A DNA stretch of 33,579 bases. It comes from an uncultured Mycoplasmatota bacterium (GTDB taxonomy: Bacteria; Bacillota_I; Bacilli_A; RF39; UBA660). The first letter of the stretch is position 1. Each line of letters starts with the position of its first letter. The stretch lies in the NCBI GenBank assembly GCA_900549285.1, contig URNW01000016.1:1-33579 (forward strand), in the 5' to 3' direction. A program made the translations under genes and the position numbers. The notes under the pieces were generated by a model that saw nothing but the letters and a program-made list of their open reading frames with translations, searched no databases and was not told the origin of the DNA. Of this stretch, positions 23,086 through 30,539 are shown piece after piece.

Positions 23086-23287
23086 CTTCGATTTCAGGTA
23101 TTTGATCTTTAAGAAAAGCTTCGATACCATAACTAATGGTTTCATCTTGATAAAAGCAATGTTGGCAAGCACCTGTTAATTTAATATAAACATAACGATC
23201 TTCTAAACGAATAAATTCAATATCTCCACCATCTTGAATTAAAAATGGTCTTAATTCTTCAATTAATGCTTTTACTTTTTCTTCCAT
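23063..23287 (-). CDS. yutI: NifU-like C-terminal domain protein (YutI type), Fe-S carrier
   Basis: This 74-residue protein is a stand-alone NifU C-terminal (Nfu) domain that binds an iron-sulfur cluster, usually between two monomers, and passes it to target proteins. The core motifs are FLIQDGGDIEFI (15-26) and GACQHCFYQ with C41 and C44 as cluster ligands. The variant Gln-His inside the CxxC motif replaces the more usual Gly-xx-Cys spacing residues. GGTGATAAAATT before the ATG at 23287 fixes the start. It is convergent with the yutH-like gene and divergent from the S1-domain gene. Confidence 0.9.
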   Translation of the reverse strand: MEEKVKALIEELRPFLIQDGGDIEFIRLEDRYVYIKLTGACQHCFYQDETISYGIEAFLKDQIPEIEGVINVDL

Positions 23288-23305
23288 AATTTTATCACCA
23301 AAATT

Positions 23306-23334
23306 ATTATAGAAGAAAATAATTTATAAGTAAA
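23306..23334 (-). promoter_or_regulatory. Promoter of the yutI-like gene
   Basis: On the minus strand TTTACT (23334-23329), 17 bases and TATAAT (23311-23306). Confidence 0.65.
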
Positions 23335-23364
23335 GAAAAAAGTGATATAATACTTGTCAGGTGG
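23323..23364 (+). promoter_or_regulatory. Promoter and RBS of the S1-domain gene
   Basis: TTTATA (23323-23328), 17 bases and TATAAT (23346-23351), then CAGGTGG before the ATG at 23370. Its -35 overlaps that of the divergent yutI-like promoter. Confidence 0.65.
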
Positions 23365-23369
23365 TATAA

Positions 23370-23717
23370 ATGTATAAAGTAGGGGATATTGTGCAATGCT
23401 TCGTTACAGGATTTAAAGAATATGGAATTTTTGTTAAAATAGATAATAATTATAATGGTTTAATTCATATATCAGAAATATCTAGTGATTTTGTAAATAA
23501 TGTAAAAGAATATGCTGAAATTGGTGAAAAAATATATGCAAAAGTAATAGAAGCAGATAATAATGCTAAATTGTTAAAATTATCTATCAAAACAATTGAT
23601 TATAAAAATGATGGGAAAGAACGTAAAGAAAAAGATGAAAATGGCTTTCTACCATTAAAGAACCATTTAAATATTTGGATTAATGAAAAGTTACAAGAAA
23701 TAAATAAAGAAAATTAA
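23370..23717 (+). CDS. S1-domain RNA-binding protein (YugI/CvfD type)
   Basis: The first 72 residues are one S1 domain: GDIVQCFVTGFKEYGIFVKI, LIHISEIS, and VKEYAEIGEKIYAKVIEAD. A charged linker leads to a C-terminal GFLPLKNHLNIWINEKL helix, which is typical of the small YugI/CvfD proteins of Bacilli. These are thought to bind RNA or ribosomes and affect expression after transcription. The 115-residue length is usual. The gene has its own promoter and the terminator at 23727. Confidence 0.85.
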   Translation: MYKVGDIVQCFVTGFKEYGIFVKIDNNYNGLIHISEISSDFVNNVKEYAEIGEKIYAKVIEADNNAKLLKLSIKTIDYKNDGKERKEKDENGFLPLKNHLNIWINEKLQEINKEN

Positions 23718-23726
23718 TTAAATAAA

Positions 23727-23759
23727 AAAACTCTTAAAATAAGAGTTTTGATAGCTAAG
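23727..23759. terminator. Bidirectional terminator between the S1 gene and tRNA-Leu
   Basis: AAAACTCTTA and TAAGAGTTTT pair around AAA. On the minus strand it is followed by a long T run, so it ends the tRNA-Leu transcript; on the plus strand the T run is short. Confidence 0.72.
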
Positions 23760-23760
23760 T

Positions 23761-23849
23761 TGGTGCCCAAGGCCGGACTTGAACCGGCACGAGCTTTAAC
23801 ACCCGCAGGATTTTAAGTCCTGTGCGTCTACCTATTCCGCCACTTGGGC
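23761..23849 (-). tRNA. tRNA-Leu (anticodon UAA)
   Basis: On the minus strand GCCCAAG pairs with CTTGGGC, followed by A and an encoded CCA (23763-23761). The anticodon arm CAGGA-CTTAAAA-TCCTG gives UAA. A variable arm of the class II type and a GGTTCAAGTCC T-loop are present. It is a single gene, divergent from the tRNA array on the plus strand. Confidence 0.95.
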
Positions 23850-23880
23850 AGGCACTTGTCTTAATGAATAAGACTTAATA

Positions 23881-23909
23881 AGTATAATATGTTTTTTCTA
23901 CTTTTTCAA
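23881..23909 (-). promoter_or_regulatory. Promoter of tRNA-Leu(UAA)
   Basis: On the minus strand TTGAAA (23909-23904), 17 bases and TATACT (23886-23881). Confidence 0.68.
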
Positions 23910-23998
23910 GTACTTTTTCTCATTTTTTGTAAAAAAAATCGATTTTTTGAAAATATTAAAAAAAAGTAACATTCCCCACAAAAAAATGAGAAATATAG

Positions 23999-24027
23999 TT
24001 GACATGGCAAAATATCTTTGTTATAAT
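23999..24027 (+). promoter_or_regulatory. Perfect sigma-A promoter of the tRNA operon
   Basis: TTGACA (23999-24004), exactly 17 bases and TATAAT (24022-24027). It is the strongest promoter in the window, as expected for stable RNA genes. Confidence 0.93.
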
Positions 24028-24048
24028 TTCTTTGTTCCTGGCAAATAT

Positions 24049-24141
24049 GGAGGAATACCCAAGTCTGGTTGAAGGGACCGGTCTTGAAAACCGGGAGGTC
24101 GAGCAATCGGCGCAGGGGTTCGAATCCCTTTTCCTCCGCCA
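24049..24141 (+). tRNA. tRNA-Ser (anticodon UGA)
   Basis: The acceptor arms GGAGGAA and TTCCTCC are followed by G and an encoded CCA. The anticodon arm CCGGT-CTTGAAA-ACCGG gives UGA. A long variable arm of the class II type is present. It is the first gene of a four-tRNA operon. Confidence 0.95.
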
Positions 24142-24155
24142 CTTAATTTTTATAT

Positions 24156-24232
<77 letters not shown>

Positions 24233-24235
24233 AAT

Positions 24236-24312
24236 GGTTCGTTAGTCTAGAGGCCTATGACGTCTGCCTGTCACGCAGAAGATCACGGGTTCGAATCCCG
24301 TACGAACCGCCA
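24236..24312 (+). tRNA. tRNA-Asp (anticodon GUC)
   Basis: GGTTCGT and ACGAACC form the acceptor stem, with an encoded CCA. The arm TCTGC-CTGTCAC-GCAGA gives GUC. It is a queuosine-type tRNA and thus a possible substrate of the pathway that ends with QueH (3696-4301). Confidence 0.95.
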
Positions 24313-24320
24313 TTTTTTTT

Positions 24321-24396
<76 letters not shown>

Positions 24397-24410
24397 TAAA
24401 ATGTTAATTG

Positions 24411-24438
24411 AAAACCTAGGATTTACCTAGGTTTTTTT
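24411..24438 (+). terminator. Terminator of the tRNA operon
   Basis: AAAACCTAGG and CCTAGGTTTT pair around ATTTA, followed by T. Confidence 0.9.
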
Positions 24439-24488
24439 GTGCTTGATAATAAATTGTTAATATATTAATAAAAATAACAACGTATTTC

Positions 24489-24535
24489 TTTATGTTTAAT
24501 TATGAATGTGATAAAATAATAATATAAGGAGTTAA
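24489..24535 (+). promoter_or_regulatory. Extended -10 promoter and RBS of the 24540 operon
   Basis: TTTATG (24489-24494), 17 bases and TAAAAT (24512-24517), preceded by TGA in the extended -10 position. AAGGAG precedes the ATG at 24540. Confidence 0.55.
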
Positions 24536-24539
24536 GTTT

Positions 24540-24878
24540 ATGAAAAATTTTAAGTTGAGTAAAGAAGAAGAATTAATTAAGATATTAAAGAATGTTCAAG
24601 TACAAGCAAATGAAAATTACTATGAATTAACCATATTTCTTACCTCAAAAAGACTAGTTTTATTAAAAGATAGTAATAAAGAACTAGAATATAATGAATT
24701 TTTATCATCAAGACTCGTGTCCATTCCTGAAAACTTAGAAGTAGTTTTTGATATGAATTTTAATAAAGTGAAAGAAGCTAAATATATAGATGGCACTAAT
24801 GTTTTAACTTTTAAAGAAAATGATCATGTTTTAAAACTTTATAGTGAAGATATAACAAAAGTTATAAAGGGAGAGTAG
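24540..24878 (+). CDS. Small protein, possibly PH-like, unknown function
   Basis: The 112-residue cytoplasmic protein has alternating beta strands, including YYELTIFLTSKRLVLLKD and a closing KVIKGE helix. This recalls small bacterial PH-like domains, which often carry a similar TxxRLxxL strand, but I do not recognise it with certainty. It begins an apparent five-gene operon: the next gene starts one base after its stop. The start has an AAGGAG site. Confidence 0.6.
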   Translation: MKNFKLSKEEELIKILKNVQVQANENYYELTIFLTSKRLVLLKDSNKELEYNEFLSSRLVSIPENLEVVFDMNFNKVKEAKYIDGTNVLTFKENDHVLKLYSEDITKVIKGE

Positions 24879-24879
24879 T

Positions 24880-25674
24880 ATGGCAAAAATCATTGAAGAA
24901 TTAAAAAAAGAATATAAAGAAACAAAAAAAAGTAGTATTTTAATTTACTTTATCTTACGTTTTTTAGTAATTTTATGTCTAATAAGACAAATTATTTTAG
25001 GAAATTTTGATAGTGCACTATTATGTATTTTATCGTTATTTCTTTTATTATTACCTGTAATTATTCAAAAAAAATTTAAAATTATTTTACCAAATACATT
25101 AGAAATTATTATTTATATATTTATTTTTGCAGCTGAAATATTAGGAGAAATTTACAATTTTTATGGTAATATTCCTAATTGGGACTTAATTCTTCATACA
25201 ACAAACGGATTTTTATGTGCAGCGATAGGATTATCTTTAATTGATTTATTAAATCATAATAGTAAGAAAATAAATTTATCACCACTTTATGTTGCTATAG
25301 CATCCTTTTGCTTTAGTATGACTATAGGAGTATGTTGGGAATTTATAGAATATAGTGGAGATAAAATTTTATTATTAGATGCTCAAAAAGACACAATTAT
25401 AAATACAATATCCACCGTTGAATTAAATCCCAATAAGGAAAATGAAACCGTGGTTTTAAAAGATATAAATAAAACAATTTTATATGACTCTAATAATAAA
25501 GAACTAGCCACAATAGAAGGAGGGTATTTAGATATTGGATTAAATGATACTATGGAGGATTTATTTGTGAATTTTATTGGAGCGACTGTTTATTCAATTT
25601 TGGGATATTTTTATATAAAGAATAGAGATAAATATCAACTTGCTAGTAAGTTTATCATAACAAAAGAAAAGTAA
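24880..25674 (+). CDS. DUF2238/YjdF-like integral membrane protein
   Basis: The 264-residue protein has about seven membrane segments. It carries polar motifs typical of the DUF2238 (YjdF) family: NWDLILHTTNGFL in the middle, CWEFIEYSGDKI, and NDTMEDLFVNFIGA near the C-terminus. The conserved Asp, His, Glu and Asp residues could form a metal or substrate site, but no function is established. A soluble insert of about 50 residues (approximately 168-215) lies between the last spans. It is co-transcribed with the gene at 24540 (one base apart); GGGAGAG is the binding site. Confidence 0.72.
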   Translation: MAKIIEELKKEYKETKKSSILIYFILRFLVILCLIRQIILGNFDSALLCILSLFLLLLPVIIQKKFKIILPNTLEIIIYIFIFAAEILGEIYNFYGNIPNWDLILHTTNGFLCAAIGLSLIDLLNHNSKKINLSPLYVAIASFCFSMTIGVCWEFIEYSGDKILLLDAQKDTIINTISTVELNPNKENETVVLKDINKTILYDSNNKELATIEGGYLDIGLNDTMEDLFVNFIGATVYSILGYFYIKNRDKYQLASKFIITKEK

Positions 25675-25688
25675 TTTGGAGAGTAACT

Positions 25689-26102
25689 ATGCGAAAATAT
25701 TGTGATTCTAAGAGTAAATTAATGAAAGATTTATATGATGCTTATATTCTAGATGGGATAGATATCTTCAATTATGAAGCCTCTAATCAAAACAAAATTA
25801 CATATCATCATATTATTAAGGTAGAAGATTTAAAGCTTCTAGAATTCCCCACTAAGAAGACATTTGAAAATGGGATTGCTCTTACCAAAATTGGGCATAG
25901 TTATTTACATTTAATAGAAGATTTTGCTCCCGATATTTTTTATCATTTAAATCAAATAATTTTATTAATAACAAAAGAAAGAAGATTGCCTACATTAGAA
26001 GAAAGAAATTTAATTCAAATATTTTTTGAAGCATTTGAATATCGTATGAATGAATATTATCAGATAAATCCTTTGTATTTAAAAAGAACTTTCGTGTCAT
26101 AA
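25689..26102 (+). CDS. Hypothetical protein with an HNH-like pattern
   Basis: The 137-residue protein contains ITYHHIIKVED (about 37-47), then a Gly-Ile-Ala-Leu segment and GHSYLHLIED (about 68-77). This spacing of HH, N/G and H...H is that of HNH-type nucleases, in which the first His pair and a later His bind metal. The zinc-binding cysteines of many HNH proteins are absent and the function is unproven. It is the third gene of the operon starting at 24540, with GGAGAG before its ATG. No nuclease partner or mobile element is nearby. Confidence 0.5.
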   Translation: MRKYCDSKSKLMKDLYDAYILDGIDIFNYEASNQNKITYHHIIKVEDLKLLEFPTKKTFENGIALTKIGHSYLHLIEDFAPDIFYHLNQIILLITKERRLPTLEERNLIQIFFEAFEYRMNEYYQINPLYLKRTFVS

Positions 26103-26139
26103 AAAAAGGTTTCAAGCGTACGCTTTATTAGAGGTGTTC

Positions 26140-27288
26140 ATGTTGAGAAAAATATTAATCATAATTCTTTCTTTTTCTTGTTTTATCCCAATAGTAAAAG
26201 CGGAAGATTCCTTAAATTTAAGTAGTGAAAGTGCTATATTAATGGATGCTGAAAGTGGTAAAATTTTATATGAAAAGAACATAGAAGAAAAACTTCCTAT
26301 GGCGAGTATGACCAAAATTATGAGTATGCTACTTATCATGGAGAATATCGAAAATGGTTCTTTAAAATACGAAGATAAAGTTATAATTAGTGAAAATGCT
26401 AGTGGAATGGGTGGATCTCAAGTATTCTTACAAAAAGGAGAAGAATATACAGTAAATGATTTATTAAAATGTATTGCAGTATCAAGTGCAAATGATGCAG
26501 TAGTAGCAATGGCTGAAAAAATAAGTGGAAGTGTAGATGAATTTGTAACTTTAATGAATGAAAAAGCAAAAAATTTAGGACTTAAAAATACGAATTTTGC
26601 CAATCCTCATGGATTAGATAACGAAAATCACTATTCTACTGCTTACGATATGGCGATAATAGCAAAGGAATTGTTAAAGCATGAAGATATTTTAAAATAT
26701 ACATCCATTTATGAAGATTACTTAACCAAACCAGATGGTTCTCAAGTATGGTTAGTAAATACAAATAGGTTAGTAAGATTCTATGATGGAGTAGATGGAC
26801 TAAAAACGGGATATACTACAGAAGCAGGATATTGTTTAACAGCAACAGCTAAAAAAAATGATTTACGTTTAATTAGTGTGGTAATGAAATCCCCAAGTGC
26901 TGAAGAAAGAAGTAGTGATACATCCACATTATTAACATATGGCTTTAATTCTTTTAAAAGTAATGTAATTTATAGTAAGGATAAATCATTAGGAAAAATA
27001 AAAATAGAAAAGGGCAAATTAAAAGAAGTGGATGTATATTTAAAAGAAGACGCAACCGAAATTTTAAGTGTAACAGAAAAACCAAGCAATTATACCTTTA
27101 ATATAAAAATTGATAAAATTAATGCTCCTGTAAAAGCAGGTACAATAGTAGGAACAACCGAAATAATAGATAACGAAGGAAATATTATAAAAGAGGCAGA
27201 TATAATAATAAAGGAAGATGTAGAAAAAGCAGGATTTTTAGATTATTTCAAACAAAGCTTTAAATTCATAACAAGTGGAATTTCTTAA
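26140..27288 (+). CDS. D-alanyl-D-alanine carboxypeptidase (DacA/DacF family, PBP5-like)
   Basis: This secreted low-molecular-weight penicillin-binding protein trims the terminal D-Ala from peptidoglycan pentapeptides. A signal peptide (1-21, ending in VKA) precedes the peptidase S11 domain. Catalytic motifs are SMTK (S56, K59), SAN (116-118) and KTG (222-224). A PBP5-type C-terminal beta domain (about 285-360) and an amphipathic end (FLDYFKQSFKFIT) for membrane attachment follow. ATG 26140 is chosen, but the short distance to GAGGTG leaves TTG 26143 as an alternative. It follows the HNH-like gene without a clear promoter. Confidence 0.94.
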   Translation: MLRKILIIILSFSCFIPIVKAEDSLNLSSESAILMDAESGKILYEKNIEEKLPMASMTKIMSMLLIMENIENGSLKYEDKVIISENASGMGGSQVFLQKGEEYTVNDLLKCIAVSSANDAVVAMAEKISGSVDEFVTLMNEKAKNLGLKNTNFANPHGLDNENHYSTAYDMAIIAKELLKHEDILKYTSIYEDYLTKPDGSQVWLVNTNRLVRFYDGVDGLKTGYTTEAGYCLTATAKKNDLRLISVVMKSPSAEERSSDTSTLLTYGFNSFKSNVIYSKDKSLGKIKIEKGKLKEVDVYLKEDATEILSVTEKPSNYTFNIKIDKINAPVKAGTIVGTTEIIDNEGNIIKEADIIIKEDVEKAGFLDYFKQSFKFITSGIS

Positions 27289-27307
27289 AAAAGAAGAAAA
27301 AGAAATT

Positions 27308-27356
27308 ATTATATGAACCACGTTTCTGGAATACAGAAAGGTGGTATTTATATAAT
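27308..27356. repeat. Long imperfect inverted repeat between dac and the next gene
   Basis: ATTATAT (27308-27314) pairs with ATATAAT (27350-27356), CCAC (27318-27321) with GTGG (27341-27344), and TTTCTG (27323-27328) with CAGAAA (27334-27339), around a GAATA loop. No T run follows, so it is not a normal terminator. It may be an RNA regulatory or processing element, or a protein binding site. Confidence 0.5.
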
Positions 27357-27376
27357 CAAAAATAATAGAGGAAAGA

Positions 27377-27871
27377 ATGAATTATTTAGTGGAACAAATA
27401 AGAAAAAAACAAGATGAAATTATTTTAATGGTAAATTCAAGCTTTGATGAAATAATTAAAGAGGTTTCAAGAATGGATCATCTACCGAATCAGGAACCAA
27501 ATGAATACGAATTAATTTATCCTTTAACTAATACAGCAGGATTTAAAGGAAAAAAAGTAATAGGCGTAATCATAGATGGAGAAAGAAAAATAGCCCCAAC
27601 ATGGAAAAAAGTTGTTGAAATTATTTTAAAAAAAGCAATACAAGATAAAAAAACAGAAGATAAGCTAGCTAATTTATGTGATAAATTATTAGGAAGAAAA
27701 AGAACTAGAGTATCTTCTACCGATAAAGATATGAAAAGTCCATTAAAAATAAGTGAAAAGATCTATATTGAAACGCATTATGACACAGAATCATTAATGA
27801 AACTATTAATTCAAGTTTTAAATGAAATATCTTATGATTATAACAATATAAAAATTGTTATCAAAAATTAA
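27377..27871 (+). CDS. Hypothetical protein, unknown function
   Basis: I do not recognise this 164-residue protein for certain. It has an N-terminal helix (LVEQIRKKQDEIILM), a beta-like segment FKGKKVIGVIIDGER, a helical middle with LLGRKRTRVS, and a C-terminal part with IYIETHYDTESLM and YDYNNIKIVIKN. The GKxxIGVxIDGE and IYIETHYDTES segments look like a conserved domain found in clostridial and bacillary hypothetical proteins. It is cytoplasmic. AGAGGAAAG is the binding site. It ends the operon with a terminator and precedes tRNA-Leu(GAG). Confidence 0.6.
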   Translation: MNYLVEQIRKKQDEIILMVNSSFDEIIKEVSRMDHLPNQEPNEYELIYPLTNTAGFKGKKVIGVIIDGERKIAPTWKKVVEIILKKAIQDKKTEDKLANLCDKLLGRKRTRVSSTDKDMKSPLKISEKIYIETHYDTESLMKLLIQVLNEISYDYNNIKIVIKN

Positions 27872-27876
27872 TTATT

Positions 27877-27908
27877 AAAGTAGTTTAATATTCTTAAATT
27901 ACTTTTTT
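27877..27908 (+). terminator. Terminator of the 24540-27871 operon
   Basis: AAAGTAGTTTAA and TTAAATTACTTT (one G-T pair) are followed by a T run. Confidence 0.85.
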
Positions 27909-27944
27909 ATTATAAAAAAACTTTTCTTTTTTTATATTTTGACT

Positions 27945-27950
27945 TATAAT
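27945..27950 (+). promoter_or_regulatory. -10 box of tRNA-Leu(GAG)
   Basis: TATAAT ends 8 bases before the mature tRNA. The -35 is unclear: TTGACT (27939-27944) directly abuts it and cannot serve. Confidence 0.5.
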
Positions 27951-27958
27951 AAAAATAT

Positions 27959-28043
27959 GCAAGGATGGTGGAATCGGTAGACACGCTACTTTGAGGGGGT
28001 AGTGAAGCAATTCGTGGGAGTTCAAATCTCCTTCCTTGCACCA
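27959..28043 (+). tRNA. tRNA-Leu (anticodon GAG)
   Basis: GCAAGGA and TCCTTGC form the acceptor stem, with A and an encoded CCA. The arm CTACT-TTGAGGG-GGTAG gives GAG. A class II variable arm is present. Confidence 0.95.
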
Positions 28044-28283
28044 AATTAGTTTGAAGTGGCTTCAAAAATTAGAAGAATACTGAAGAAATAAAAAGGATTA
28101 TTTATAACTATCTATGAAGTAGAATATTTTGAATATTTTAGATCGTCTGTAACAAATATGGACGTATGATAAAATATTTTACTAGATGTTATGTATCATT
28201 TTAATAACAAGACAATTTAAAGGCTACACTTTAAGTTGTTTTTTCTTGAAATATTATGATAGAATAAAAATATAGGAGGGTAT
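28044..28283. other. Intergenic region after tRNA-Leu(GAG)
   Basis: About 240 bases with no gene on either strand and no clear repeat. A weak promoter for the HAD gene (TTGTTT 28236-28241, TAGAAT 28260-28265, 18 apart) and an AGGAGGG site lie at its right end. Confidence 0.5.
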
Positions 28284-28994
28284 ATGAAAAAGTTATTAGC
28301 TAGTGATTATGATCAAACATATTATTTAAATGATTTAGATATAGTAAAAAATATAGAAGAAACAAAAAAATGGATAGATAAAGGAAACATATTTGTAATT
28401 GCAACGGGTAGAAGTTATCAAGATTTAAAAAATAAACAAGATAAATATAATTTTGTATTTGATTATGTGATATTAAATCATGGTGCCACCATAATAGATA
28501 AAAATAACATTATATTATGGAATAAAATAATTCCTAATAAAATCATATCTAAAATTAAGGATAATTTAGATAAAAGTAATTATATATCTTATTTTTGCTG
28601 TAGCACCTTAGAAAGTAGAGTAGACTTTAATCATTCGAATTTAACCAAAATAGCAGTAACATATGACAATAAGGAAAAAGCTTTAAGAAAAGCTGAAGAA
28701 TTAAATAATAGCTTTAAAAATGATATTAAAGCCTTTTATGTAAATAACAATTCAGTTGAAATTGTAGCAAAATTAGCAGGAAAAGAAAAAGCAATTCAAT
28801 ATTTATCAAAAAGAAATCATATTAAGAAAGATAAAATTTATACTATTGGAGATGGGTATAGTGATATTAATATGATAAAAGTATTTCAAGGATATGCTAT
28901 GGAACAAGGAGTAGAAGAATTAAAGACAAATGCCAAGAAAGTATATAATAGTGTATCTCTATTAATAAAGGATCTTTTAAATAAAGATGAATAA
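28284..28994 (+). CDS. HAD-family hydrolase, Cof-like phosphatase
   Basis: This is a cytoplasmic phosphatase of the haloacid dehalogenase superfamily. Motif I is SDYDQT with nucleophile D8 and acid/base D10, motif II is IATGRSY, motif III is a Lys before the C-terminal segment, and motif IV is TIGDGYSDINMI. The type II cap lies in the middle (about 85-180). Cof proteins dephosphorylate sugar phosphates or pyridoxal phosphate; the substrate here is not predictable. A strong AGGAGGG site marks the start. The transporter gene overlaps its end by 8 bases. Confidence 0.85.
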   Translation: MKKLLASDYDQTYYLNDLDIVKNIEETKKWIDKGNIFVIATGRSYQDLKNKQDKYNFVFDYVILNHGATIIDKNNIILWNKIIPNKIISKIKDNLDKSNYISYFCCSTLESRVDFNHSNLTKIAVTYDNKEKALRKAEELNNSFKNDIKAFYVNNNSVEIVAKLAGKEKAIQYLSKRNHIKKDKIYTIGDGYSDINMIKVFQGYAMEQGVEELKTNAKKVYNSVSLLIKDLLNKDE

Positions 28995-29844
28995 AAAAAT
29001 ATATGCTTTTACTTCTGCTATTGCGAATACTTTTTGTGATTTTTCTTTAGATATAGCAATTAATAAATATAATATTTATAAAGTATTATTTTATACCAGC
29101 ATAATATCCTTCTTTTTCCAAGTAATATATGCAACTCAAGTAGGGATATCTTTTACAATAAATTCTATACCAATTATTTTATTTTATGGCCTAGCCATGT
29201 TTTTTGGTTATTTATTTTATGTAAAATCTTTAAAAAGTATTCCTATAGGATTTGCTAGTTTACTAGAAAATTTTGATTTATTTTTAGTATTTATAATTGA
29301 TATAGTTTTAGGATATTTAGTATTAGATTTGAAATTTATAATTCTATTTATTATCTTTTTGATATCAGTAATTTGGTTTGGAATAGAAACGAATAAACAA
29401 AAAGAGAAAATAAAATTAAAAGAATTAAAGTGGATTGGAATTGGTTATTTAATTTTATCGATATTATTTTATACAACGGAACCTTATTTAATAAAAATAG
29501 CTAGCAACACAGGAGCAAATGAAGTAGCAATAAACTTTGGATATAGTATAGTAGCAATTCCCTATTTTTTTATAAAACTTAAAAAAGAACAACAAAAAGG
29601 GGAAAAATTAAATAAAAAAGGAATCTTTTTAATTCTTTTAATTGGCTTATTAGAAGGAATTTATTATATATGTGGAACGATTGGTTTTATTTATGAAACC
29701 CCACTCATTGTAAATATAATTGAAGAATTAAGAGTATTTTTACTCATTTTATTATCTGCTATATTTAAAATGGATCAATTAAATTTAAAAAAGATAATTG
29801 CTATGATAATTGGCATTACATCAGTAATTTTATTAGCATTGTAA
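28987..29844 (+). CDS. EamA/DMT-family transporter
   Basis: The 285-residue protein has ten predicted membrane spans in two repeats of five, the arrangement of EamA drug/metabolite transporters. The first repeat ends near a hydrophilic Lys-rich loop (about 135-150) and the second starts with IGIGYLILSILF. Family features are the GLAMFFGYLFYVKSLK segment and the inward helix before ENFDLFLVF. The substrate is unknown. It overlaps the HAD gene by 8 bases, so the two are translationally coupled and might act on one metabolite. Confidence 0.8.
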   Translation: MNKKIYAFTSAIANTFCDFSLDIAINKYNIYKVLFYTSIISFFFQVIYATQVGISFTINSIPIILFYGLAMFFGYLFYVKSLKSIPIGFASLLENFDLFLVFIIDIVLGYLVLDLKFIILFIIFLISVIWFGIETNKQKEKIKLKELKWIGIGYLILSILFYTTEPYLIKIASNTGANEVAINFGYSIVAIPYFFIKLKKEQQKGEKLNKKGIFLILLIGLLEGIYYICGTIGFIYETPLIVNIIEELRVFLLILLSAIFKMDQLNLKKIIAMIIGITSVILLAL

Positions 29845-29871
29845 ACTATAGTTGCGGTATTTCTAAGTTTA

Positions 29872-29891
29872 GTTGGTAGAGAGCAACCAAC
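29872..29891 (+). repeat. Small inverted repeat upstream of the XRE gene
   Basis: GTTGGT (29872-29877) and ACCAAC (29886-29891) enclose an 8-base spacer. It lies between the transporter stop and the XRE gene. It could be a weak terminator (ACTTTT follows) or an operator for the neighbouring regulator. Confidence 0.35.
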
Positions 29892-29927
29892 ACTTTTGAT
29901 AGAATTGGCATTGGAGGTTAAAGAAAA

Positions 29928-30539
29928 ATGAATATAGGAGAAAAAATCTATAATTTAAGAAAAAAGAAAAATATGAGTCAAGAAGATTTAGCAAGTGTAC
30001 TAAATGTTTCAAGACAAACCATTAGTAAGTGGGAAACAGGAGAATCGAATCCAGATATTGACAAAATAGTTCCATTATGTAATTTTTTTGAAATATCAAC
30101 AGATGAATTTTTAAAAGGAAAAGATATTACATATGAAAGAAAAATAACGAAAGAAAAGAGGAAAAATAAAGCTTTAACTATTTCTTTATGTGTTCTAATT
30201 TTTTCAATCATGATTATTTTATGTATCTTGCTTCCAGAGATAAATGTAAATGAAAGTATTATTGGAGCAATTATTATGTTTTGTTTAGCAGCAATTACAA
30301 TTATTATAATCTATTATGTTGTCGGAAAAGAAAATGATACTGATATAAGAGTTAAAAAAGATAAAAAAGAAAAGATAATTTCAACAATAATATATTTAAT
30401 CACAATTGCTTTATATTTTCTAACTAGTATTATATTTAAAGCATGGACATATTCTTGGTTAATATTAATTATCGGGGCAATCATAAACGAAATTATAAAA
30501 TTAATAAAAACTTTAGGAGGAAAAGAAAATGAAGAATAA
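29928..30539 (+). CDS. XRE-family regulator with C-terminal membrane segments
   Basis: Residues 4-60 are a Cro/C1-type helix-turn-helix: IYNLRKKKNMSQEDLASVLNVSRQTISKWETGESNPD. After a charged linker (about 63-82) come four membrane segments in the remaining 120 residues. The protein is therefore a membrane-bound regulator, able to link a membrane or envelope signal to DNA binding. The next gene, a DUF4097 envelope protein, overlaps by 11 bases, which suggests that it is co-regulated or the sensor partner. A GGAGG site precedes the ATG. Confidence 0.85.
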   Translation: MNIGEKIYNLRKKKNMSQEDLASVLNVSRQTISKWETGESNPDIDKIVPLCNFFEISTDEFLKGKDITYERKITKEKRKNKALTISLCVLIFSIMIILCILLPEINVNESIIGAIIMFCLAAITIIIIYYVVGKENDTDIRVKKDKKEKIISTIIYLITIALYFLTSIIFKAWTYSWLILIIGAIINEIIKLIKTLGGKENEE

